The translations under genes were made by a program, and so were the position numbers. Source: Bryobacterales bacterium (GTDB lineage Bacteria; Acidobacteriota; Terriglobia; Bryobacterales; UBA6623). From it: 64,000 nucleotides of DNA. The notes under the pieces are model-generated. The model saw nothing but the letters and a program-made list of their open reading frames with translations. It had not been told where the DNA came from and ran no database searches. Shown piece by piece: positions 36,538 to 43,474 of the stretch. The DNA is taken from the NCBI GenBank assembly GCA_022826925.1, contig JAJDTX010000175.1:1-64000 (forward strand), in the 5' to 3' direction. Each line of letters starts with the position of its first letter. Position 1 is the first letter of the stretch.

Positions 36538-37920
36538 ATGAAGATCGGATTCATTAGCCTGGGCTGCCCGAAGAACCTGGTTGACAGCGAGGTCATGATG
36601 GGAATGCTCGAGGCCCGCGGGCACGAGCTGACGCAAGATCCCGGGCAAGCCGAGGCACTGGTTGTCAACACCTGCAGCTTCATCGAACCCGCCAAGCAGG
36701 AGTCGATCGATTCCATCCTCGAGACTGCCGAATACAAGCGCATCGGCCGGGCTCGCCGATTGGTGGTGGCAGGATGCCTGGTCGAACGCTACCGCGATGA
36801 ACTGCAGCAGCAGATCCCAGAAGTCGACGCCGTCCTCGGCACCAACGAACTCGAGTCGATCGTGCATCACTGCGAGGGCGGGGCGACCGCGCCGCCGGCG
36901 CCGCCCGCAGGGGGCTATCTCTACCACGATCTCACCCCTCGCCGACTCGCCACGCCGAGGCATTTCAGCTACGTAAAGATCAACGAGGGCTGCGACCACC
37001 CCTGCTCGTTCTGCATCATTCCCCAGTTCCGGGGAAGTTTTCGCAGCCGGCGGTTCGAATCGGTCGTGCTCGAGGCCGAGCGGCTCTTCGGACAGGGCGT
37101 GCGCGAGATCAACCTGATCGGCCAGGACACAACGGCATTCGGAGACGATCTCGGGATCAAGGACGGCCTCCCGACCCTGCTGGACCGGCTGGCCCGCATC
37201 GACGGCGCAGGCTGGATTCGCGTGCTCTACGCCTACCCGAACCGGGTCAGCAACAGGCTGCTGGACACCATAGCGCGCCACGATTCGCTGTGCCCGTACC
37301 TAGACATCCCGCTCCAGCACGCCAGCGCGAGCGTGCTGCGTCGCATGAAGCGGGGCGCGAGCGGAGACATCTTCCTCAGGCTGATCGAGCGAATTCGGCG
37401 CACGATCCCGGGCGTGTCTATCCGCACCAGCTTCATCGTCGGCTTCCCGGGCGAAACCGAGCGCGACTTCGAGACTCTCTGCCAGTTCCTGCAAGCGGCG
37501 CAATTCGACCATGTGGGCTGCTTCCGCTACTCCGACGACGAGCACAGCGCCAGCTTCGCTTTGACTGGCAAGGTCGGCAGGCGCACCATCTACAATCGCC
37601 AGCGCCGCCTGATGGCCTTGCAGCGGAAGATCTCCCGCCGATCCAAGCGCGCCTTGGTGGGCAGACGGTTTCCCGTACTGGTCGGCGGCCTCTCCGGCGA
37701 GACGGACCTGCTCTGGGAGGGTCGGCTGCAGACGCAAGCCGAAGAGATCGATGGCAAGACCTACCTCACGAGATTTCCCGAAGCGTCGAATCCGCGCCCC
37801 GGTGATCTGGGGATCGCCAGAATCACGCGCTCGGCCGACTACGACCTCTTCGCGGAGGTCGAGCAGATCACGCGGCCGGCAGCAAGCCCGCGGCCGAATC
37901 CGCTGCCGGTCCTGCAATAG
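36538..37920 (+). CDS. rimO: Ribosomal protein S12 methylthiotransferase RimO
   Basis: A 460-residue radical SAM enzyme that adds a methylthio group to Asp of ribosomal protein S12. The start at 36538 matches family N-termini (MKIGFISLGCPKNLVDSEVM). The N-terminal UPF0004 domain supplies the cysteines of the second iron-sulfur cluster (C10, and VNTCSF and VAGCLVERY segments). The radical SAM motif is C-x3-C-x2-C in CDHPCSFC with IIPQFRGSFRSR following. A TRAM domain closes the protein. IGQDTTAFGDD is diagnostic of RimO over MiaB. A longer in-frame start at 36304 exists but is not supported. Confidence 0.96.
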   Translation: MKIGFISLGCPKNLVDSEVMMGMLEARGHELTQDPGQAEALVVNTCSFIEPAKQESIDSILETAEYKRIGRARRLVVAGCLVERYRDELQQQIPEVDAVLGTNELESIVHHCEGGATAPPAPPAGGYLYHDLTPRRLATPRHFSYVKINEGCDHPCSFCIIPQFRGSFRSRRFESVVLEAERLFGQGVREINLIGQDTTAFGDDLGIKDGLPTLLDRLARIDGAGWIRVLYAYPNRVSNRLLDTIARHDSLCPYLDIPLQHASASVLRRMKRGASGDIFLRLIERIRRTIPGVSIRTSFIVGFPGETERDFETLCQFLQAAQFDHVGCFRYSDDEHSASFALTGKVGRRTIYNRQRRLMALQRKISRRSKRALVGRRFPVLVGGLSGETDLLWEGRLQTQAEEIDGKTYLTRFPEASNPRPGDLGIARITRSADYDLFAEVEQITRPAASPRPNPLPVLQ

Positions 37921-37942
37921 GACGCTGCGATAGCAAGACCCG

Positions 37943-38155
37943 ATGGCTCAGCCCACCCCCATCTGCCCGATTTGCCGCAAGCCGACCGATCCCGCTTCGC
38001 TCCAGTTCCCGTTTTGCGGCGAGCGCTGCCGCACCCAGGACCTAGCGAACTGGGCCACCGGCGAGTACGCCATTCCGGTGCGGCCAACGGAAGCCGACGA
38101 ACAGTGGGAGATCCCGACCGATGGTGGCGGCAGCGAGCGTGGCAGGGATGACTGA
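37943..38155 (+). CDS. yacG: DNA gyrase inhibitor YacG
   Basis: A 70-residue zinc-ribbon protein. The four zinc-binding cysteines form C-P-I-C near residue 8 and C-G-E-R-C near residue 26, with the conserved FPFCGERCRTQDLANWATGEYAIP signature of the family. The acidic C-terminal tail is typical. YacG binds GyrB and limits DNA gyrase. It begins 22 bases after the rimO stop and overlaps pgpA in another frame, so the three are probably one transcript. Confidence 0.95.
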   Translation: MAQPTPICPICRKPTDPASLQFPFCGERCRTQDLANWATGEYAIPVRPTEADEQWEIPTDGGGSERGRDD

Positions 38156-38612
38156 GCGCCTGGCGATGACACTCGCCACGTGGTTTTACAGCGGCTACGT
38201 GGCCGCCGCCCCCGGAACCGCCGGCTCGGTCGTAGCATGGGCCATGGCGTGGCTCGTGGTGCATCGGCTGGGGGTGCCTGCCTGGGCTCTGGGGATCGCC
38301 GCCCTGGCGCTGATACCTGTCGCGGTCAAGACATCCGAGTTCGCCGCCACGCGGCTGGGATCGCACGACCCCTCGGTGGTGGTCATTGACGAAGTTGTCG
38401 GGCAATGGATCGCACTGTCAGCGGCGGCGAGCGGCTCGTGGCCACAGTGGATTGCGGCGCTGGTGCTGTTCCGGGCGCTCGACATCGCCAAGCCGCTGGG
38501 CATCCGGCGGCTGGAGGCGCTGGCCGGCGGCAAGGGGGTGGTCGCCGACGATATTGGCGCGGGAGCCTGCGCTATGATTGGAGTCGCCGCTATCCGCTGG
38601 CTCGGCTTTTGA
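38121..38612 (+). CDS. pgpA: Phosphatidylglycerophosphatase A
   Basis: A 163-residue membrane phosphatase that makes phosphatidylglycerol from its phosphate. The PgpA signature is visible: LATWFYSGYVAAAPGTAGS near the N-terminus and DPSVVVIDEVVGQWIAL in the middle (metal and phosphate site). Three to four membrane helices follow. I prefer the start at 38121, which has GGGAG nine bases upstream; an ATG at 38148 is an alternative. The 38121 start gives a 35-base overlap with yacG. Confidence 0.92.
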   Translation: MVAAASVAGMTERLAMTLATWFYSGYVAAAPGTAGSVVAWAMAWLVVHRLGVPAWALGIAALALIPVAVKTSEFAATRLGSHDPSVVVIDEVVGQWIALSAAASGSWPQWIAALVLFRALDIAKPLGIRRLEALAGGKGVVADDIGAGACAMIGVAAIRWLGF

Positions 38613-38635
38613 TCCCGCGCAACGACCTCCCTTGA

Positions 38636-39658
38636 ATGGCCAACTCGCTGCCCCGCATCGAAGACGTCACGCCGCCGGCCGCGATTCCCGGCGGGACGCT
38701 AGAGATTCGCGGATCTTCGCTCGCTGGGACAGACTATAGCCAGCCCTCGGTCGAGGTCGGCAGCCTGTCCGCCAGGCTGGTCGTCAGCGCGAGCCGCCGA
38801 CTCGTGGTCAACGTGCCGGAGGAGGCGGAGTCAGACGCCATCAAAGTCTTCACCGCGGCAGGCAGCAGCGCTCCCGGGCAATTCTCGCTTGGAAGAAGGC
38901 TGGCGAACGAGGTACATCCCGTCGCAAATCCGGTCGTCGACGAATCCGGCAGCATCATCACCACCTTTAGCGGGCAGCGCGGCAAGAAGGTGCCCGTATC
39001 GATCTTCAAGATCTTGCCTGGAGGCGAGGTAACCGCTTTCCTGTCGGGCATCATCAACCCTACCGGTCTGGCACTGAAGGCCGATGGCACCCTCTTGGTC
39101 ACCAGCAGGCACGACGGGACAGTGTACGCCGTCTCGCCCAACGCGGAGGTGGAGGTTTTCGCCGAGGGAATGGGCGTCGCGACCGGCTTGGCCGTCGACG
39201 GCTCCGACAACGTCTACGTGGGCGACCGCACCGGCACGGTCTTCAAGATCAATCCGAAGCGCGAGATCTTCGTCTACGCGACTCTGGAACCCTCTGTGGC
39301 AGCGTTTCACCTGGCATTCTGCGAGCGGGAACAGCTGCTGTACGTCTCCGCTCCGTCGACTTCGAGTTCGGAAGTGGTCAAGCGCATTAACGGAGATGGC
39401 GCGGTCATGACTTGGTGGCACGGATTCGGGCGGCCGCAAGGCATCGCGTTCGACTCTCAGGGGCGTCTGCACGTATGCGCGTCCTTTGAAGGCAACCGCG
39501 GGATCTTCCGCGTGACCGACGCCGAAGCGGACCAATCCGAGGGCGGTGTGGAGCACGTGGTTTCCGGGCACGGTATCGTGGGCCTGGCGTTCGCGCCGGA
39601 CAAGAGCATGGTGATCGCGACCGGAAGCAGCATTTACCGCATTCCTGAACTGCCCTGA
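38636..39658 (+). CDS. IPT/TIG and NHL-type beta-propeller protein
   Basis: A 340-residue protein. The first 85 residues resemble an IPT/TIG Ig-like domain (PRIEDVTPPAAIPGGTLEIRGSSL). The rest is an SMP-30/NHL-like propeller with repeated segments such as NPTGLALKADGTLLVTSRHDGTVYAV, GVATGLAVDGSDNVYVGDRTGTVFKI and RPQGIAFDSQGRLHVCASFEGNRGIFRV. There is no signal peptide, so it seems cytoplasmic, unlike most proteins with this architecture. It lies between pgpA and cinA, same strand. No catalytic residues can be assigned; ligand binding or lactonase activity are open. Confidence 0.85.
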   Translation: MANSLPRIEDVTPPAAIPGGTLEIRGSSLAGTDYSQPSVEVGSLSARLVVSASRRLVVNVPEEAESDAIKVFTAAGSSAPGQFSLGRRLANEVHPVANPVVDESGSIITTFSGQRGKKVPVSIFKILPGGEVTAFLSGIINPTGLALKADGTLLVTSRHDGTVYAVSPNAEVEVFAEGMGVATGLAVDGSDNVYVGDRTGTVFKINPKREIFVYATLEPSVAAFHLAFCEREQLLYVSAPSTSSSEVVKRINGDGAVMTWWHGFGRPQGIAFDSQGRLHVCASFEGNRGIFRVTDAEADQSEGGVEHVVSGHGIVGLAFAPDKSMVIATGSSIYRIPELP

Positions 39659-39709
39659 GATAAGAAGCTGCGGCCGACCCTCGCTGGCAAGCCGCGCTCG
39701 TGCAAACCC

Positions 39710-40972
39710 ATGCAAGCCGAAGTGATCGCGGTCGGATCGGAACTGCTCACGGCGAGCAAGCTCGACACCAATTCGCTATACCTTGCGCACAAGCTCGGCG
39801 AGCTTGGAATCGCCCTGGCCCGCAAGGCCGTAGTCGGCGACGATCGTGCCTCGCTGGCGGAAGAAATCCGCCGAGCCCGGCGCACGTCCGACCTGGTGAT
39901 TCTGAGCGGCGGCCTGGGGCCGACCCTCGACGACCTGACCCGCGAGGCCTCGTCCGACGCCACCGGGCGCGCGCTCGTGCTGGACGAGTCGGTCGTCGAC
40001 GACATCCGGGAGCGTTTCCGCCGCTTCAAGCGTCCCATGGCAGAAGTGAACAAGCGCCAAGCGTACCTGCTGGACGGCGCGCTGAAGCTCGACAACCCGC
40101 GCGGCACGGCCCCCGGGCAGTGGCTTGAGGACGACCATGGCGTCCTAATCCTGCTTCCCGGCCCTCCCCGGGAGCTCGAGCCAATGTTTGCCGAGGCCTG
40201 CCTGCCGCTGCTGGCATCGCACGCCCCTTCGCAGCGCTTCTATACGCTGGTCCTGCGGGTGGCGGGCATCGGCGAGTCCGACCTCGAGCAGCGCATCGCA
40301 CCGATCTACGCGCCGTGCACGGAGATCGCCACGACCATCCTGTCGTCTCCGGGCGATGTCCAAGTCCACTTGCGCGGTCAGGGAAACAGCGAAGCCGAGG
40401 CTCAAGCTGCAGTGCAGGGCTTGGGAGAAGCGATCCGCAGCGAACTCGGCGACGCGATCTACTCCGAGGACGGGCGGTCGCTGGCGGAGACGGCGGCGGC
40501 ATTGCTGGCACGAGGCGGTGCCAAGCTCGCGGTCGCCGAGAGCTGCACCGGCGGGCTGCTCGCGGGCGCCTTGACCGCCAAGGCGGGCAGTTCCGAGTTT
40601 TTCGCCGGAAGCGTCGTCAGCTACTGCGACTCCGCCAAGAGCGGATGGCTCGGAATCGACGAGTCCGTCGTGCGGTCCCACGGCGCGGTCAGCCAACCGG
40701 TGGCCATGGCCATGGCGGCGGCAGCGCGGGAGCGCGCCTCGGGCACGCTGGGAGAGCCCGCGATTGGCTTGTCTGTCACCGGCTACGCCGGTCCGGGTGG
40801 CGGGACCGAAGCGGACCCCGTCGGCACGGTCTATTTCGCGGTTGCGGACGCCAACGGAGCCCGCTCCGCCAGGCGTCTGTTCGGTCGCGGGCGCACGCGC
40901 GTTCGAACGCTCGCCGTCCAGACTGCTCTGGACATCCTGCGCAGGCGCCTCTCAGGCTTGGAGGTCGCCTGA
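39710..40972 (+). CDS. cinA: CinA-family nicotinamide mononucleotide deamidase-related protein
   Basis: A 420-residue CinA protein. The N-terminal MoCF-type domain begins with AEVIAVGSELLTASKLDTNS, includes the SGGLGPTLDDLTREA segment, and is followed by a KOW-like middle section. The C-terminal amidohydrolase domain shows the catalytic Ser in AESCTGGLLAGALT and VTGYAGPGGGT. This full-length type acts in pyridine nucleotide salvage (ADP-ribose pyrophosphatase and NMN deamidase). Its 3' end overlaps the opposite-strand YcxB-like gene by 21 bases (40952-40972). Confidence 0.94.
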   Translation: MQAEVIAVGSELLTASKLDTNSLYLAHKLGELGIALARKAVVGDDRASLAEEIRRARRTSDLVILSGGLGPTLDDLTREASSDATGRALVLDESVVDDIRERFRRFKRPMAEVNKRQAYLLDGALKLDNPRGTAPGQWLEDDHGVLILLPGPPRELEPMFAEACLPLLASHAPSQRFYTLVLRVAGIGESDLEQRIAPIYAPCTEIATTILSSPGDVQVHLRGQGNSEAEAQAAVQGLGEAIRSELGDAIYSEDGRSLAETAAALLARGGAKLAVAESCTGGLLAGALTAKAGSSEFFAGSVVSYCDSAKSGWLGIDESVVRSHGAVSQPVAMAMAAAARERASGTLGEPAIGLSVTGYAGPGGGTEADPVGTVYFAVADANGARSARRLFGRGRTRVRTLAVQTALDILRRRLSGLEVA

Positions 40973-41497
40973 GAGGCGGCCCGGGCGGCTGGCAAGGGCG
41001 CGGCCAAGCAACTGCCGCAATGCCTCGGCGCGGCCTGCGTCACAGCACCGCTTGGGAATGACGTACTGCTCGCCCGGAGAAGGCGAGAGCAGGAAACTCC
41101 GCCGTGTCTCGCTCGCTTCCCACAGGTCATCCCACGCGATCCAGTCGCTCCGCCGCGCAGCGCGGATCTCGACCCCGCTGCCGCAGACGTGATATAGCAT
41201 GCGCAGCGGCCTGCCGCCGCCGCGCTTGAAGTCCAGCCGTGCCGTCGCGGCTGCGAACGCTACGGCCGCAACCCCAGGCACTGCCCCGACAACGGCCAGC
41301 CAGGCAAGCGCGCCTCCGGTCAGGTATCCCGCCACTATCAACGCAACAAGCCCCGTGAGATAGGCGGTCAGAGCTGCCGGCGCCCTGCGCCAGCATTGCG
41401 ACAGAGCGGCTGCCAGAGCATCGCCGTAGCGGATCTCGGCGGCAATCTCGAAGCTGATCGGATCGTGCTCTGGCACAAAGGTCGCTTGGACGGCCAT
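40952..41497 (-). CDS. YcxB-like membrane protein
   Basis: A 181-residue protein with an N-terminal cytoplasmic part, two adjacent membrane helices (about 45-66 and 68-86) and a C-terminal domain with a YcxB-like pattern (LYHVCGSGVEIRAARRSDWIAWDDLWEASETRRSFLLSP and QYVIPKR). YcxB-like proteins are of unknown function. The 3' end overlaps cinA by 21 bases tail to tail. It starts 6 bases before the stop of the OmpA-family gene upstream on the same strand, so the two may be cotranscribed. Confidence 0.75.
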   Translation of the reverse strand: MAVQATFVPEHDPISFEIAAEIRYGDALAAALSQCWRRAPAALTAYLTGLVALIVAGYLTGGALAWLAVVGAVPGVAAVAFAAATARLDFKRGGGRPLRMLYHVCGSGVEIRAARRSDWIAWDDLWEASETRRSFLLSPSPGEQYVIPKRCCDAGRAEALRQLLGRALASRPGRLSGDLQA

Positions 41498-41503
41498 GCC
41501 CGC

Positions 41504-42307
41504 TCAGTCCTTCACTTCGCCGGAGAGCGGACCGGCCGGGACTTCACCGGTGTATTCCACCACTGTGTCGACGATGCCGATCTCGACCCGGCGGTTCTTC
41601 TGCCGCGCCTGCCTAGACGTTCCCCGCAGGCGCGGGCTCGACTTGCCGAAGCCCTTCGACTCCAGAATCTCTTGCGGCACGCCCGCCTCCACCAGATAGG
41701 CCCGCACCGAGTCCGCGCGACGCTCCGACAGCGCTTGGTTGTAGGCGGCATCCCCCTGGTCGTCGGTGTGGCCGTAGATGTAGATCTTGTAGCCGTAGGA
41801 GGCCAGCAGCACGCCGGCGATGCGACTGAGGATCTCGCGGTTTCTCGGCCGCAGCTCGACGCTGTCGAAATCGAACAGGAACGAGTCCTCGCTCAGTTGC
41901 ACGACCATGCCCATCGGCGTGCGATCGGTCTCGGCGATGCGGCTCAACGCCTCGCTCATGCGGTCAAGCTCGTCCATGCGCTGCTGCCTGAGACGCTCGG
42001 CGATCCGGGCGTTGCGCTCGGAATCCTGCTGTGCCTCGTCGGCCTCGGCGCGCACTCTCCTGGTTTCCGACAGCGCGCTCTCGAGATCTTGCAGCGCTCG
42101 GTCGAGCGCGCGGCCCGCCAGCCGCTCCCGCCCCACGGCATTGCGCACATCGGACAGCAGTTCGAGCTCGACTTGCTTCGATTGCATCAAGGAGTCGTCG
42201 AGCGTTCCCACGTGTTGCCACAGGCGCCAAGTCGCCACCGACACCGCTAGGAGCGCCGGCAGGCACACCCAGAGCGCGAGTCGCTCGATCCCCCTACGGC
42301 CTAGCAT
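41504..42307 (-). CDS. OmpA-family peptidoglycan-associated protein
   Basis: A 267-residue protein. One N-terminal membrane helix (LWVCLPALLAVSVATW) is followed by a long coiled coil (about 40-125, rich in Glu, Arg and Leu) and an OmpA C-terminal domain (about 140-250). The peptidoglycan-binding motif includes YIYGHTDDQGDAAYNQALSERRADSVRAYLVEAG. The helix has no cleavage site, so it is likely anchored in the inner membrane, like MotB-type proteins, with the OmpA domain binding peptidoglycan. No motor partner is nearby. It lies between the YcxB-like gene and the small zinc-motif gene on the same strand. Confidence 0.9.
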   Translation of the reverse strand: MLGRRGIERLALWVCLPALLAVSVATWRLWQHVGTLDDSLMQSKQVELELLSDVRNAVGRERLAGRALDRALQDLESALSETRRVRAEADEAQQDSERNARIAERLRQQRMDELDRMSEALSRIAETDRTPMGMVVQLSEDSFLFDFDSVELRPRNREILSRIAGVLLASYGYKIYIYGHTDDQGDAAYNQALSERRADSVRAYLVEAGVPQEILESKGFGKSSPRLRGTSRQARQKNRRVEIGIVDTVVEYTGEVPAGPLSGEVKD

Positions 42308-42418
42308 GTTCCCTCATTCTCGCAGCCGGGCGAAGAGCATGCAGGGTGGCGATCCGCTCGCCAGGCCAGAGCCGGGAGGCAAGGCGCGAATCCTGGGCCG
42401 CGCCGTGGCGGGCCGCCG

Positions 42419-42709
42419 CTAGAAGTGGAAGCGGCGCGGATCCTGCTCGGGCACTTCCTTGCGGAACGTGTTTAGCAGCATCCGGTGAAAGGCGCAGAGC
42501 TTGCCATCGGTGGCCGGATGCCCGCACTTGATGCACAAGGGCGTTTCGCCGCGGTTGCCGCCGTTCTTGGACAGCCTGTTCCCGTTCACGTTGCGGCGGC
42601 CGCCGTCGGAGCGCCCGCGCGCCCCGTTCTGGCCGCGGCCGTTGGAACCCGCCCTAGAACGGTGCCCCTTGCCGAACCTCGCCGGCCGACGGGTAGATTG
42701 GTCTCGCAT
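42419..42709 (-). CDS. Small basic protein with C-x2-C / C-x2-H zinc-like motif
   Basis: A 96-residue protein that I do not recognise. The first 55 residues are disordered and rich in Arg, Gly, Asn and Ser (RSRAGSNGRGQNGARGR and similar). The C-terminal 40 residues carry CIKCGHPATDGKLCAFHRML, a C-x2-C-x9-C-x2-H arrangement that could bind zinc. The layout suggests an RNA- or DNA-binding protein, which is inference. A strong hairpin lies just before the start. The gene is short and no homologue was available, so I hold it as likely real. Confidence 0.55.
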   Translation of the reverse strand: MRDQSTRRPARFGKGHRSRAGSNGRGQNGARGRSDGGRRNVNGNRLSKNGGNRGETPLCIKCGHPATDGKLCAFHRMLLNTFRKEVPEQDPRRFHF

Positions 42710-42722
42710 GATTCTCGGGTGT

Positions 42723-42748
42723 GACGCACGCCGCCAAGGCGGTGCGTC
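42723..42748. terminator. Strong hairpin between ompH and the small zinc-motif gene
   Basis: A seven-base perfect stem (GACGCAC at 42723-42729 with GTGCGTC at 42742-42748) enclosing a GC-rich inner stretch that can pair further. On the minus strand it follows the ompH stop at 42788 and comes 13 bases before the start at 42709. There is no U-tract, so it may be a terminator for bamA-ompH or a structure hiding the start of the small gene. Confidence 0.5.
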
Positions 42749-42787
42749 GTGCCTTCTCCCAACTTGCCGAGTGGTCTGGGCGCTGCG

Positions 42788-43378
42788 TTACTCAGCGGGT
42801 GCCGCGCCGCCGACCGGATGTGCCGCATCGTAAGCGGCGATGATTGCGGCCGTGATGTTGACCTCGTTGACGGCGTACAGAATCGGACCCTGCGGGTTCG
42901 AGATGTCCATCACGATCTGGTAGCCGTTCTCCTTCGAGTACTTGTCGATGACCGCCATCATCTTCTGGCCGACGGAGTTGAACAGCGCGTTCTGCTCCTG
43001 GCCGAACTCGCCGCGGGCATCCTCGGCCTCGCGCTGGAGATCGGTTTCAGCCTTCTGGATCTCCCTTGCCAGCGTGCGGCGTGCCTCGTCGCTCATCGTG
43101 TTGGCGCCCTTCTGCAACTGGTCGCGCTTCCTGGCCAGATCGGCGTTTTTCGACTCAAGGCTCAGGCGCGTGGGCTCGTACTTGGTCTCGAGCTCCTTGA
43201 TGAGCTGCTGGCCCTCGGCCGTCCTCTGGATGGCCTCCTGCACGTTCAACAGCGCCATCGACGTCTGCGCTCTGGCCGTGCCGGCAAGCACGGCCAGAGC
43301 GCCGATCAGGCACACGGCGGCCCGCAGGCCGCTCGGGGACTTCCGCCACGTCTCTAGCATCTTTCCTGTGTCTCCCAT
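42788..43378 (-). CDS. ompH: OmpH/Skp-family periplasmic chaperone
   Basis: A 196-residue periplasmic chaperone. A signal peptide (LRAAVCLIGALAVLAGTARAQ) precedes a long two-stranded coiled coil (about 70-145, rich in Glu, Lys, Arg and Leu) and a beta segment near the C-terminus, NGYQIVMDISNPQGPILYAVNEVNIT, as in the family. Skp/OmpH keeps outer-membrane proteins soluble on their way to BamA. It follows bamA on the same strand with a 96-base gap, the usual order in many bacteria. Confidence 0.92.
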   Translation of the reverse strand: MGDTGKMLETWRKSPSGLRAAVCLIGALAVLAGTARAQTSMALLNVQEAIQRTAEGQQLIKELETKYEPTRLSLESKNADLARKRDQLQKGANTMSDEARRTLAREIQKAETDLQREAEDARGEFGQEQNALFNSVGQKMMAVIDKYSKENGYQIVMDISNPQGPILYAVNEVNITAAIIAAYDAAHPVGGAAPAE

Positions 43379-43474
43379 GACAGCTTCGGTTTCGCCGGGC
43401 TCATCTCCAGCGTAGCACGAATCGGCATTTCAGCAGCTCAGGACCAGCCGGCGCGAGCGCGCCGGCAGCCCGGT

